Shown piece by piece: positions 33,240 through 46,059 of a stretch of DNA of 64,000 nucleotides. The notes below the pieces were generated by a model. It saw only the letters and a list, made by a program, of their open reading frames with translations, had not been told where the DNA came from and did no database searches. The translations under genes and the position numbers were made by a program. The stretch covers positions 58,899,042-58,963,041 of the forward strand of contig NC_079492.1 of the NCBI RefSeq assembly GCF_020520425.1. The letters are read 5' to 3'. The stretch's first letter is position 1. The number at the start of each line of letters is the position of its first letter. Origin of the DNA: Spinacia oleracea. Its lineage: Eukaryota > Streptophyta > Magnoliopsida > Caryophyllales > Amaranthaceae.

Positions 33240-36200
33240 TTGGCCTCAAGTTCTTGTGTTTTAACTATAAGTCTATAACTATAGTTATATGGGATTATTT
33301 TAATTTTAAAGAAATCAAAAATTGTGTCACATAAGTTATATTTTGATTACGTTTGTTGAGGACACCATATATATTTTGATTCACCTAAATTTATAACGAC
33401 TTCCAAAAATATAAGAAAGAGCATGAAAAATCTAAAATTAAAATAGATGTGTAACTCTTAACATTTGTTGATTTGTATAATAACCTAAATTGTTCACACC
33501 ATTTATAATACAAAACAACTTTTCCACCACCAACACTGGAAAAGTTAGTTGCAACAATTGTATTAACTTTGACTACGATTATACAAGATCATTTCACCTT
33601 TAAAGAAATCATAACATAAAAATCTCAAACTCAACTAAATTAGATTAAAACAATTTCTTTTCCAAAAATTGATGTGCTAATACCCCTTGTCACAATGGTC
33701 ACTGCTACGATTCTTTAACATCTACTATAGGTGTGCACTTTGTGTACGATTCCTAAAAAGAGCCCACAAAATATTCTTTTTAAAGTGTAAACAACCATTT
33801 TTTGGGATCATTTTAATCATAAAAAAAAAATCAAAATATTGGATGTACAATTTTTTTCAACCTCAACATGGATTTTTTGGCAACTCGTTGCTCTTATGGG
33901 AACGATCGGATAATTTATTGTCCTTAATATTATATCAAAAGGGGGTTATTGGAGATATAAGATTGATTTTTTCTTATAATATATATTACATATTTTTATG
34001 GTTACACAAGCTCTTATAATAAAACATTATGATACCAAAAAGTAGCTAAAGATCTCCAAAGAAGATTTTTTCTTACCGTATGTTTGTACCTGTATAATAG
34101 TCATGAAAATATCAAATATTGGATGTTTTTTTTCACTTTAATCTATGATTTTTGGCTACTCGTTTCTTTTATGGGAACTATCAGATAATTAATTGTCGTT
34201 ATTATCAACAAGGAGTTGGTTGTGTTGGAAATATAAATTTGGTTTGGTTTTATGTTTTAATTATGATTAAACAAGGGCTTACAATTAAAATTAACGATAC
34301 CAGAAAATATTTATTTATCTCCAATTTTTTTTTTATTACCATATGTCTAAACATGCTCAATAGTAACGATATCCAAAATCAATAACTCTATACGTTGTAA
34401 ATAAATTATTTAGATCACAACATCGAAAAGATAGATTCAATTACTAATTAAGCTTGGCTGCGTTTACACGAAATCATTTAACTTTTGTACGAATTCAGTT
34501 ATATTTGTTTTCTGAAAAGTTAATCCTCTTCTTTGCGGCTAAGAGTTGAGGATATTCACTCTGAGGAGTAAAATAGAGTAAGTTGCTTGATCCCAAAAGA
34601 AAGGGCAATGGCGGTTTTATAGGGCCTTAGCGATGTTGCTTTTAAGATGGACAAAGGGCATAATGAGATTTCACTACAATTATAGAGGATGATTTCACTT
34701 TTGAAGAAATCATAACATAAAAATCTCAAACTGAACTGAAGTAGATTAAAACAAATTTATTTCCAAGGAGTAATGTGTTGATACCCAGTTGTCACAATAA
34801 TCACTGCTACACTGCTTTAACGTCTACTCTAACTACGTTCACCCGTGTTCGATTCCTAAAAAGAGGCTGAAAATAAAAAAATTAAAGTGTAAAAAACAAT
34901 TTTATGGGATCATATTTTAGTCATAAAAATATCAAAATATTGGATGTACATTTTTTCAACATTAACATGTATTTTTTTGGCAACTCTTTGCTCTTATGGA
35001 GTTATGGGGACTATCGGAATTTTTTTCCCTCAATATAAAAAGAGGTTTATTGGTGATATAAGTTTGGTTTTTTCTTATAATAAATATTACATATTTTTAT
35101 GGTTACACAAGCTCTAATAATCAAACATAACGATACCAGAAAACAACTAACGATCTCCAAATAAGTTTTTTTTCTTACCGTATGTTTGGACCTGTATAAT
35201 ATTTACGATCTCCGAAAATAATGACCCTGTATGTTGTAGATAAATTGTTTAGGTTGTAACTTTGAAAATTTAGGTTACATGTTGATTTTTTTTTTTTGTT
35301 AACCTTGATTAGGATTATCTAGGATCATTTTACATTTAAAGAAATAAAATTTAAATAAAACCAAACTCAACTAAAATAGATGTGTAACTCCTAACATTTT
35401 TAAAATAACATAAATTGTTCATATCCTTTATAATACAAAATAGTTTTGCTACCACCAAGATTGAAAAAGTTAGTTGCAACACATTGTGTTAACTTTGACT
35501 ACCATTATATGAGATTATTTTACCTTTAAAGGAATCATAATTAGAAAATATCTCAAACTCAACAAAATTAGATTAAAACAATTTCATTTCCAGAGATTGA
35601 CGTACTTATACCCCTTATCACAATGATCATTGTTACGCTGTTTTAACTTCTACTTTAATTGTGCACCTGTGTTCGATTCCTAACAAGAGCCCAAATTTTA
35701 TTTTATTTAAGTATTAACACCGTTTTATGGGATCATTTTAATCATGAAAATATCAAATTTGGATGTTTTTTCACCTTTAACTAGGAATTTTTGGCTACTC
35801 GTTGCATTTATGGGGACTATCAGATAATTATTTGTCCTCATTATCAAAAAAATGTTGGTTGTTGGAAATATGAAACTGGATTTTATCGTTTAATTATGTG
35901 TTACATATTTTTATGATTAAACAAGGGGTTACAATAAGTTTAATGATACCAGAAAATGTTTACCGATCTCCAAATTAATTTTTTTTTATTACTGTATGTC
36001 TAAACCTGTACAATAGTAACTGTATCCAAAAAAATCAACTCCGTACATTGTAAATAAATTCTTTTGATCATAACTTTGAAGAGTTAGCTTTTAATTATTA
36101 AGTTTAGCTTTTTTTTTTTTTTTGATAAAAATTACCAAGTTTAGCTACGATTACACATGATCATTTAGCTTTTGAAGAAATTAAATTAAAATAAAACTAA

Positions 36201-37330
36201 ATTTAAGTAAAATAGATGCGTAATTTCTAACATTTACATAAACATCTCAGTTGTTTGCTTCTTGTTATGATACAAAATTATGACCCATCACCAAGATTGG
36301 AAAAAGTAGATAAAAGGAACACAAAGTGTTATAACTTTATCTATGATTAAACGGATCATTTCACCTTTAAAGAAATCATAATCAGAATTTTCAACCTAGG
36401 TAAAATTAGACAAAATTATTTTGTTTGCAATGACTTACGTGCTGATACCCCTTGCTACATTGGTCACTACTATGCTGCTATAACGTACACTCTAACTGCG
36501 TGTACCCGTGTTCGATTTTTGTCAAGAGCAAAAAAAACCAAAATTTTAATTGTGACAAACCATTTTATGAGATCATTTTAGTCATGAAAATATCAAATTG
36601 TTGATGCTTTCCTTCACCTTTAACTATGATTTTTGTAAGGCTTAAGATATACGAAGTATTACATGGGATCATTAGCCATAGACGAATCATATGAGTAAAT
36701 GCATTTTTTTTCAAGACATAATATAAACTTTTTTTTGATGAAGCTACACATGATAATTAAACTCAAAGCCTAAACTTCATTGTTTACAACAAAATATATT
36801 GTTTGAAACAACATTATACTATTCATAATATCTGAAGATGAAACTACATCTAAGAGTTTCAGATATGCAAAAGATTTTTTGTTGCACGCATCTGCCATTA
36901 CAGTCCACATCATATGTTTTTGAAATAGCAAATCATTATTACCATATAACTGGATGAAAAGTTAAAAAAATTTGGATAAAATTTATGAATAAACTCACAA
37001 ATGATCCAATAAAAAGATTTAATACACAAAGAAAGGAAGTATGATTCTGCATTTCTATTGCTAGTGTTGATGTGTTGATACCCCTTGCCATTTCGGGCTC
37101 CACTACAACACTGTTAGAGATTCTAAATGTATGTGCAAAATAATTTTATTTTTAAATTTGAATATGATTTTAAAAGATCATTTAAGTTTTAAGGAAATCG
37201 AAAGTTAAATAAAATCATACTCATTCTAAATAGATTAAAGGAATTTCGGTTGCAAAAGATGATGTGAAGATAACCCTTGCTATAACGGTCATTGCAAAAA
37301 TTCTTGAAATTCTTATCCAGTAAAAAGATC
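33240..37330 (+). repeat. Long-unit tandem array, ~830-bp monomer, about five units
   Basis: The marker aatcataacataaaaatctc / agattaaaacaa recurs at about 33608, 34706, 35532, 36375 and (diverged) 37194, with spacings of ~1098, 826, 843 and 819 bp. A second marker (attgttcatatcctttataa-like) recurs with the same spacing, as do ggcaactcgttgctcttatg and gataccagaaaa. Each unit contains a tRNA-like pair of motifs (tgtcacaatggtcactgct ... gtgttcgattcct). Units are 70-85% similar by eye. There is no coding capacity. Confidence 0.75.
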
Positions 37331-38462
37331 CATTACAATTAAATGGTCACAAAATGGTCCGGTAAAATAATAGATGACCTCATAAATTCATTAATGATCC
37401 CATGAAATAGTGGGCTTTATGATCCCCTAAAATGGCCAGTCACACCCTTTCAAGGCGCTATATTTTAGCGCTGGTATAACAACGAAAGAGCTCCGCTAAT
37501 TTTCCTCCTATTCAAATTGACTATGACGAATATTTTCCATTGAACTGTAACAATCGCGTATGAATACTCTAAAATAAAAATCACAGAAAAGGAAAGTACA
37601 CATAAACAGTAACATAACTCCAAAATAAAAAATAATGGTCATTAATATTTTAGAAAATTACATTATAAACCATTATACAATATACAAGTGTTAAACCACC
37701 AAAATATGTAGTACACTTACATTAGCTCAGGTGGTGAATACTAAATATTGTAGACAAACAAAATCATACAGAGTATCAAAATACAAGTTCCATCTCTAAA
37801 GACTTTGAAAATTCCACGCCTTAGCTACCAGAGTCTGTGATCATCATCCTATATCATATTGAAAAGTGATGGAACAAACACATCCTTCCCAAATGTGCAA
37901 TTAGAATGAGTGCCTTTATCATATGTCCCTGCACCTGTATAATTTGAAATATAGTCAGCAGACTCAACAACATTATAACATTTACAGCTAAATTTAAACC
38001 ACGGATAAAGTTCTCTAGTCGATAAAGAGTTGTTGTGATCTATAGATAACAAGTGTTGTGGAATGGAAACTCTATTGAGATTATATTTTCATATTGAGAT
38101 TCCATAAACTCAATATACTAGTGCACCCAATACGAATATGTAACTAAGGTGATAAACCAATGAATTGAGAATTTTACATTTATGCCATAAACCAATTGAA
38201 CGAAGTACGAAGTATGCACGAGGGTATAATTCAGAATAGTCACTTTTCATCAATATATGTAGAATCAACCATTAGTCTTCAAAATTCTTAACCAATCAAC
38301 TTTACTGAGACAATAACCAGGAAGAGATCTGTCATCTAAAACAAAAAGAAAACTATCTAGTTCCAGCAACGGTGGTGTAAGGGAAGTCAAAATGTATGTA
38401 GATCTTTAGTCCAACTGAAGAAGAAATATTTAACAAATGCACGGGTTATGTATGACTTCAGT
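37331..38462. other. Spacer with a possible gene fragment on the minus strand
   Basis: The minus-strand frame 38052-37849 reads STRELYPWFKFSCKCYNVV and ADYISNYTGAGTYDKG with several Cys. It has a possible donor TATACAG|GTGCAG in the middle. No family recognised. A segment at 38165-38290 (cacttttcatcaatatatgt) is repeated at about 40283-40400. Confidence 0.35.
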
Positions 38463-39202
38463 CAGTGACGGATCTAGGGGGGATACACGGGGTACAGATG
38501 TACCCCATTCCCTAGAATCTACAACAGAAAATAGAAGGAAAAGAAGAAAAATCTGACAATAAGAAAAATAAGAAATATATATTTATAGTTTCAAAATAGA
38601 ACCATGTACTGATCCTTGACTCAGTGGTAGCAGAAGATAAGAACCAGGCTTCTTTGTTGGGGGTAAGGTGGTTCAAGGTTCGATTCTCATTGTAGGTATT
38701 ATTTTTTATATTCGCGTTTTCTCTATTCCTTCTCCAAGGGCTCGCGTTCCCTGTGTATATATATAATATTTTTTATTTTGAGACAAGTTTCACTTTTATG
38801 AAAAAAAATTCCTACTCATGTGTATGGAATATAATTTTCTAGTACGTCGTATATGTTTATTCATAACATATATAGAAAATGTATAATAACTAAATGAAAA
38901 AAGTTGTTTATAAAAGGTATAATTTTTAATTCAAAAAACCTTTAACCTAACCATTTGGGAAAATTATCCAAAAAATTGATCAATAACACAATAAGCGGTT
39001 GTAAATTAACAATTCCTTTTTACAACTCTAAACATCTAGTCATAATATCAATGTTGAAAAGTAAGTACATCAATGACTAAAAAAATGTTGGACAGAATTA
39101 CGATTCGTATATTATTTACCCGAAAAATTTCTTAGGTTTTTTCTTGTTCGGAAAAAATTTATCATTATGTACCCCATTACTAAATTTATGGATCCGCCAC
39201 TG
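38463..39202. mobile_element. hAT-type MITE, 740 bp
   Basis: Ends CAGTGACGGATCTAGG and TGGATCCGCCACTG are flanked by the perfect 8-bp duplication ACTTCAGT (38455-38462 and 39203-39210). It has the same family ends as 7734-8151. It contains a tRNA-like box A (TGACTCAGTGG, 38617-38627) and box B (GGTTCGATTCT, 38677-38687). Non-coding. Confidence 0.93.
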
Positions 39203-39905
39203 ACTTCAGTAAAATACTCTAAAAACCATCAACTGCCTGAAAGAGGATTCTTGCCTCAGATCCAACAAACCACAATCCCTAATATGTAACTAAGTAAAAG
39301 GAGAGTTTCAGTAGGGAAAAGGCCCAGTTAGTTGAATTCAGATACTGAAATCCTCGGCCGCTAATATTGACACCATCAAGAGCATTTTGTGCAAACTTAA
39401 TTAATGCAAAGTATCTTCACACAGTAAAATTTGAGCATGAAATATCGGAATTCTTTGCCAAAAGTTTATAACCATCAAGGTAATGAGGTATTGAGGTTCC
39501 ATTTTAATTTTAAAGAAATCAACAAAACTGTTGCATAACTCTCTTTTGTGGGATATGTAGGCAAGGAGAAGGGACTGGGCTTGGTTTATGTTCTATAATA
39601 GATTTCAAATTCTAATGCCTTTGTGGCTCAATGCAAATGATGGATAATAATAATATGATGTAGCTTTATTTTGTGTGCTGAGTGCTCTATTTGAATCATA
39701 ATAATTCAGGGAAGAAACATTAGAGCTTTTCTCTTCTCCCATGCCATTAGAGATTATAAGGACTTACTGATTTTAATTGTGGTTCACTGTGCAATTTATG
39801 TGTGTATTGCTTTTGCTACTAACTATCAGCTTGATTGTGATGTCTGCTAGGACTGGTTATTGTAATTTCCTGATTGAATACTTCAATTTTGGTTGTTTAC
39901 ATAGT

Positions 39906-40031
39906 CGTGTGGCAAACTGATTTTGACCAAGATGACCAGGCATCTAGTAAGGGTCCTTCCTGGTTCAGGAAGCCTCATAATGGATCAGGAAGGTATTCAT
40001 CTTATACTCAGGGACGTCAAAAGGAAGGAAA
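39906..40031 (+). pseudogene. Captured host-gene exon, gene not identified
   Basis: An open exon-like stretch reads VWQTDFDQDDQASSKGPSWF and RKPHNGSGRYSSYTQGRQKE, with a good acceptor (ttgtttacatag) and donor (GGAAAA|GTAAGGA). The upstream sequence is T-rich and intron-like. The composition (Gly/Ser/Lys/Trp) is protein-like. No neighbouring exon continues it, so it is probably a captured fragment within the large element. I do not recognise the family. Confidence 0.55.
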
Positions 40032-41174
40032 AGTAAGGATAGATTGGATTTTTAGCTTGCAAATATTAGTTGTCTATGTTTAGATGTGCTTTTTCCCAGC
40101 AAAAATTTCTGCAGTCATCATCCTTTTTGGTTGTCCCGTTTCTCTATCATCTTAGTCAAGCATTTAGGCACTTATTCTCTAATTTGCTGCCAAAAAATTG
40201 TTTTATTTGCCTAGCTGTCCAGTGTCCTATTTGCAACTGATTATATTGGGAGAAGAGGTTTCACAAGCTTCAAAGTTAAGACCCAAACCAATGAATTTAG
40301 ATAAAGCAATTGAACTAAGTATGAAGTATGTACGGAGTATAGGTCAGAACACTCACTTTTCATCAAACATATGTAGAATCCACCATTAATCAGAAAAAAT
40401 CACTCTAACTCAGATTAAAATTAAGCCAAAATTGACCGGTGAGAAGTTCAGCTAAGCCGTAGCAAGCACACCGTATATAAGTTTACAGATGATACTCTTA
40501 TTAAGAGATAAATAAAAGCAAAACAAAATGGCAAAACACATTTACCAGTCATAGCTGCCGCTCACCACCGCCACAAGCCCCGTTCATCCGTCGAATCAGC
40601 CGCCCATCCCTTGCGCTCTCAAAGCCCTCCACCGTTTTCCGATGGTATGAGGAACTGAAATCTATCATTTTACATGGAAAACCCTAAAGCCTAAATTAAT
40701 TTATTTCAAGGAAGAAAATATGAAAAATCGGAAGAACCCTAAAGCCCCAAAATTATTTTATTTCAACGAAGATAGAACAAACGAATAAACCAATCTTACA
40801 GCTCCTAATTAATTTATCTCAATGAAAGAACAAATGAAAAACTACCGTAAAATCCCAATTTTTTTTGAAAAAACCTAAATTCCCTTGAAAAAAAAATTGA
40901 AGAACAAGAACAAGAACAAGGAGGAAGAAGAAGAGAAACCAGAAACGTGAAAGGGTTGATTGAAAAAAAAATGTTTTCTCTCTCCTCTTGTTTTTTTTTT
41001 GAATTAATTATTATTTTGTTGGAAAGGTAAAAGAAATTTGAAATTCAAAATTAGAATTTCAAAACAGATTTTAAATTTCAAATTAAAAATTTCATTAGAG
41101 GAGAATCTTTGAAGAATGAATTGGTATTATTTAATTGGTGGTGTGCAAGATGCCCTTGCACACCATGTGTACCT
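40032..41174. other. Right part of the large element, leader-like fragment
   Basis: 40555-40650 is GC-richer (gccgctcaccaccgccacaa, tcaaagccctccaccgtttt) and on the minus strand looks like a gene leader. It is followed by aaaccctaaagc repeats. It fits a second captured fragment. The rest is AT-rich and ends in the inverted terminal sequence at 41137-41175. Confidence 0.4.
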
Positions 41175-41511
41175 CTATCACTATCCGTCTACATAAGCAG
41201 ATTTCGATATAATGACTAAATTCGAGATAATTGGTGAATCAAATTGGATATTTTCATATAGGATCACTCAAATTTCCTTAATTAAATGTTTTACACTAAA
41301 AATAAATGGTTCTTGGAACTCTAAGGGTCACCTAATATTTTTAGATGGTTGGTATTCTTGGAAACAGTGATAAACAATATTTCACCACTTTTTCAGTCTA
41401 ACCATTTTAATTTAGATCAAGATCTCCATCAAAATGATAATAATAATAATAATGTTTAAGGCTCTATTCTATTCACCTTATTTTCACTTATTTCAGGTTT
41501 GATAAGATAAA

Positions 41512-41780
41512 CACTACAAGAAATTGTACTATTAACGCCGGGAAATCCCGTCGCTTAAGGCCAATAATTGTTGATTAACGAAAGGATTTTCCGTCGCAAA
41601 CCCGTTATAAAAGGGGGCTGTCGTTAATGGAAAATCCCGTCATTAACCCGTCGTAAAAGACATTTGCGACGGTTGTTCCCGTCTTTGTTGGGTTGTTATC
41701 CCCGTCACAAAAGCCCTTTTGTGACGAGATTTTTCTCCATCGTTATTAGGTTGTCATAAAAGATACAAATTTTTGTAGTG
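41512..41780. mobile_element. CACTA-type MITE, 269 bp
   Basis: Starts CACTACAAGAAATTG and ends AAATTTTTGTAGTG, flanked by AAA on both sides (41509-41511 and 41781-41783). The interior is rich in cgtcg/cgacg words (cccgtcgc, ccgtcgtaaaa, gcgacgg), the subterminal-type motifs of a CACTA family different from the 16-kb element. Non-coding. Confidence 0.88.
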
Positions 41781-42065
41781 AAAATAAGATAAAATAAGGG
41801 CGAATAAGATAAGATAAAATAAGATAAGTTCAGAGTCAATAAGATAAGATAAGTTCACAATCAATAAGATAAGATAAGTTCAGGGCCAATAAAATAGGAT
41901 AAGATAAGATAAGATAAGATAAGATAAGGTGAGGTAAGTATTACATAAGGTAATACTATAAGTTTCAATAAGATAAGATAAGATAAGATAAGGGTCAATA
42001 AGATAAGATAAGATAAGATAAGATAAGATAAGATAAGATAAGATAATGATCAATAAGATAAGGAG
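41781..42065. repeat. AAGAT/ATAAG microsatellite with higher-order units
   Basis: Pure runs of ataag units (up to about 11 units) alternate with gttcaga/gggtcaataag spacers every ~30-40 bp. The repeat begins before the CACTA MITE (gataagataa at 41501), so the MITE landed in it. The minus-strand LILSYLILSYLI frame here is an artefact. Confidence 0.85.
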
Positions 42066-45000
42066 AAGATGTGAGAAGATGCACCGTGCACCGTACATAT
42101 GGGTGCATGTAATTTGTTCTAAGTGATTACGGAACATGCTCTAGTGCATGCAACTTAAAAGCCCTATCAACCGTCCAAAATGGTACTTACCCTTACTATC
42201 CCCTTCTCACTTGCCCAAATTCATTGTTAAAATTGTTCCAAACTCCCAATTTTCCTTTTAAATACCTGAAACTGTCTGCATTCATATTCCTCACCAAACC
42301 TCGAACATCCTCTTTAAGGAAAGTTAATTGCAGAAAACAGTTAATTCCAAAATAGCCCTTTATCCTTTCCCACCCCTAATCCTAACACATCTAAATGCTT
42401 GAACTTATGTTACTATTCCTGGAACAGTGAGTTCCCTTTATTGCCCTTTGCTTTCCTTCCATTTTACGGAATCTGCCCTCCCTCCAGATGCTGCCACGTC
42501 TTTCAACTTGATCTCACCCCTTGTTGCCACGCTCTTCTTTTCTCTTTCATCGGATTCCTTCACCCTTCTTCCTCATTCAAGCTTCTCTGGTTTTTTCGCC
42601 CTCTTTTCTCAACTCTCTTCCATGGTTGTGCTTGTGTTTCTATGGATCCTTAACCCTTGCCCCTCTCCTCTTATCTCCCATGTGTTTTTGTCAACTTCCG
42701 TTGATCTTTGTGTGTTTGCAAGGTTTTCAATATATCTTTGATGCTTGTAAAGCAAGACCCAATTTCTGGGGGCATTCATTTGCTTATAAACATCAAAGAT
42801 ATTATAGGGAACCTGATTGAAATATGGGGTCCTTTTCTTTGGATTCGCCTGCTTGCAATAAGGGGTCATGTTCTCCGATTGCTTGGTGAGTTTCATGTTT
42901 TCCCGTTAATTTGATATCAGCCCTTATTTTCCTGTTTTGATTTATTATTGCTTGTTTAAATGTTGCCAAAAAACTTTGCCTTGATTCCTGATATCAGTCC
43001 TTATCTCCCGAATTATTCGATTAATTTTCTTGATTGTATTTGTTATTGTGCTCTTCAAATTGACCAATGCTCTTTTGGTGTTTTTTTATTGTGTTTGTAT
43101 TTTGCAAATTGGGCAATCCTCTTTATTTTTAATGTTTTCCCAGTTAGTGTTCTTGACTGTGTTCTTCAGCTTGACAATAGTTATGTTATTTGATTAAATT
43201 AATTGTGCTTAGGCCTAATAAGGTTTTAATGAGATTATGTTTTCTTCCCGTTTTAATATTAATTTTAAGTTTTGCTTTTTTATTTCCTATTCTTTCAGTG
43301 TTATTATTACAGGATTTGTGTGTTTGTGTGGTTAAAAAAAAATGCTCATGTTTTGTTGAGCAGTACAACTCTCTCATCACTGCTCACCACTGCTAAGTGT
43401 AGGACCTGTCCTTTTCCTTGCTGTTTTCCTCGTTCCTGTAGCCAATACAAGATGCCTCTTTATTTTTTTTTATTTTTTTCCCACCATCTATGTTATGAAC
43501 CTTCTGTTTTAAAGGCCCAGGCCCAAATTTGGTTTGCTTCTTTTGCCTTTTTTGTGCCCTAACCTCTGGTGTATATATAGGTAGGTTAGTCACTCTTGTT
43601 TCCTTAGGTTTTCAGTTGTTTCACTTTTCTCTCTGTTCATTATAGAGAGGAAGAAAGAAAGGTAGTTCTTTATTACTTAGGGTTTTTCCTCACTCACTTA
43701 CTATTAATCTGGTTATAACATACCTACTAATCTGAATTCCATGGACATGATTTCCCTTAATGACTGGACAGAACTCCCATACTTTAATTCCCTAACAATA
43801 CTCGCTTACCGATTTTGACATTAACTGGTTCATGTTTCATTTGCTTCGTTTATACGCCTTTTATCTGCTGCTGCTTTACTTAATTTACCCTTACCGGTGC
43901 TTGTTTCGATTTGTTCGTTTTCTTAGTTTACCCTCACTCCCTGAGCAGGGCCTGTTTTTTTATAACATGGATTCTTTTTTTTTTTTGGGGTGGGTGTTTT
44001 AAGGGATCTTGAATGTGGGTGTTAAATGATTACATGGGTATTTTTTGTTCCTTTTTTAAATTTTTTGGTGGGTGTGTTAAGGGACCCTAATTACAATTCT
44101 TATGTTAAATAATTACATGGGCATTTTTTGTTTTTTTTATATGTTTTTCCTGTTATTATATTTGGTGATTGTTTGTGTGTAGCCAACTTTACAGGAGTTG
44201 TGAACACTAATTGCATTGCATCTTATTTTTTGTTGATCAAGTAGAATGGCAAGTTGTTTCCGTATTTTGTGGAGAATCTGTTCAATATTGTTGCCGTTTT
44301 CCGGTCAAGAACATTTTGTTTTCCCTTCCCTGTGATTTCAAGGTTGCTGCCTTGTTTGGTTTAGCCTTGTCTCTAATCACGTCTTTTCTTTTGAATTTGC
44401 AATTGACTCGTGGAGCACATAACTTGTCTGGTGTTTACTCCATGATTCCACGAAACCTGTTTTGACATGAAGCATGGTTTTTGGTCTAATGAGAGTCGTG
44501 CCATATTTCTATGTAATTTACAGTTGAACGTTGAGGTTTAAAGTTTTAACATATATCTTTTTATTTTACAAGTGGCTTATATTGTTCGTTTCCATAATTA
44601 ACTGTTGACTCACTGTGGTTTTAAGTTTTAACATGTTTCTTTTTATTATACTCTTGGCTCATAGGGTTCTTTTCCATGATGGATTGATAACACGGGCCTG
44701 ATTTATTTCCGTGCCTTTGTTTCTCTTGCTTGGATGAATTCTACGCAAACTGTTTTGACTTGCAGATCGGTTGTTGGTCTAATGGTAGTCTATGTGGATT
44801 TTCAATTTCGCAATTTTGTTTTTCATATTTATGTTATTATTTGTTGATTTTCGACCTAATTTTACATATGATTCCATGATTTTTCTTTTTGTTTTCAAAA
44901 TTATTGAATTGTTGATTATCTAATTGCTTATTACGTGATTATTTAGTTGCCTTTTTAAATTTTGATGATTATGTGATTATTGAATTGTCGATTTGCGTTT

Positions 45001-46059
45001 TTAAATTTTGTTGATTACGTGATTATTGAGCTGTGTTTTTAAATTTGTTTTTGATTAGCGAATTTTGATTTCGTTATTGATCTGTTTTGCTTTTGGTTTT
45101 TTGATTTGTTTTTTATTTAGTTTTTTTTTATTTCCTGATTTGTTTTTGATTTAGTTTTTTTTTTATTTTCTATCCTTTCCTCTCCTCTTGGCCTCCGTTA
45201 TGTGGCCTTTGCCTGTTTCCGTAGCCTCATAATTGTTGGTTGCCTTTTACACATTGTCTGATTATTTTTGTTTCTTACTTTGGCAGTGCCCTCTTACATT
45301 GAAAGTTCCCTCGCTTCGTGGCCGTTTGCAGTGGTCTGTTTGATATTCGCCCGTTCTTTTGAGGTAATCTCCATTACTATGTTTAGTAGTTTTTGTTGAC
45401 TCCTGTTTCTTATCGAGTCTGCATGTATGGACGTGCCTTTTTTAATAACGCATATTGCTTTGTTAGCTAAACAGTGAAGTAGCTTTATGGGGGGAGGGGA
45501 AAGTTGAGAGAACCTATAATAAGGCTGATATGTTGCTTTCATAACCACTGTTGTGTTAGTTTCTGCTTGACTACATCGTATTCATGTTCTGTTAGGTGTC
45601 CAAATTAGGCCTCCGATGTTTGCGTGTTCATTGTCATGGGATACTCTTGGTTCCTTACTATTGCTGGTGAAGTTTCACATGCTTTTTGGCAGAGTAGTTT
45701 ACAGGTCCTCCACATGCCGGTTAGGTTTGACTATCTTTTGTTTTGCACCCTTGGCCCTATGAGGCACTCACCAGTCTTCCTAAGGATACTGTGTTTAGTG
45801 TACCTGTGATTCCAACGTGCATTCAGTGTTTTAGTTGTAGTAGCCACGTTTGCCACTATGGGAAAACCAAATCTTTGAGGGTTCCAAGTAAGCCAATGCT
45901 ACGCAGAATAGTGTACATGTTCTTTTTCTTGAGCCTTGGTTAGGGATCTGACAGCGTCTTTCTGATATTATCACTTTCGTAGGCACTACGTATATCTGCC
46001 TGTCTTCTCTTCGAACTTATAAGGTTAACCTTGTGTTATTTTCTTCACCCGTACAGGTC
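42066..46059 (+). other. Leader/intron-like region 5' of the Helitron-related genes
   Basis: T-rich plus-strand sequence with overlapping short frames of no family (42399-43562). A possible TATA motif is gtatatatag near 43571. A leader-like stretch with cttagggtttttcctcactc follows at 43640-43720. No transposon end or conserved exon was identified; a Helitron 5' terminus was looked for and not found. Confidence 0.4.

Larger units (their letters stand above)
31197..41175. mobile_element. Possible 10-kb Mutator-like (Pack-MULE-type) element
   Basis: The left end (gagtacacaaggtgtgtaag, then agcatcttacacacc) and the inverse of the right end (gaggtacacatggtgtgcaa, then gggcatcttgcacacc) match over about 38 bases and face inward. 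The flanks tatggctag and tatcactat agree at 6 of 9 bases, which could be a decayed 9-bp target duplication. No transposase was found. The interior holds a ~830-bp tandem array, a hAT MITE, and exon-like fragments near 37850-38040 and 39905-40028. That the two ends belong to one element is an inference. Confidence 0.5.

Noticed and set aside
38617-38687. tRNA gene
   Set aside because: Only box A and box B resemble a tRNA; no cloverleaf or acceptor stem can be formed by eye.
41880-42137. 85-residue Leu/Ser/Tyr-rich minus frame resembling a membrane protein
   Set aside because: Translation of the AAGAT microsatellite.
42399-43593. Set of overlapping hydrophobic frames
   Set aside because: T-rich leader or intron sequence; none has a conserved motif and they overlap in different frames.
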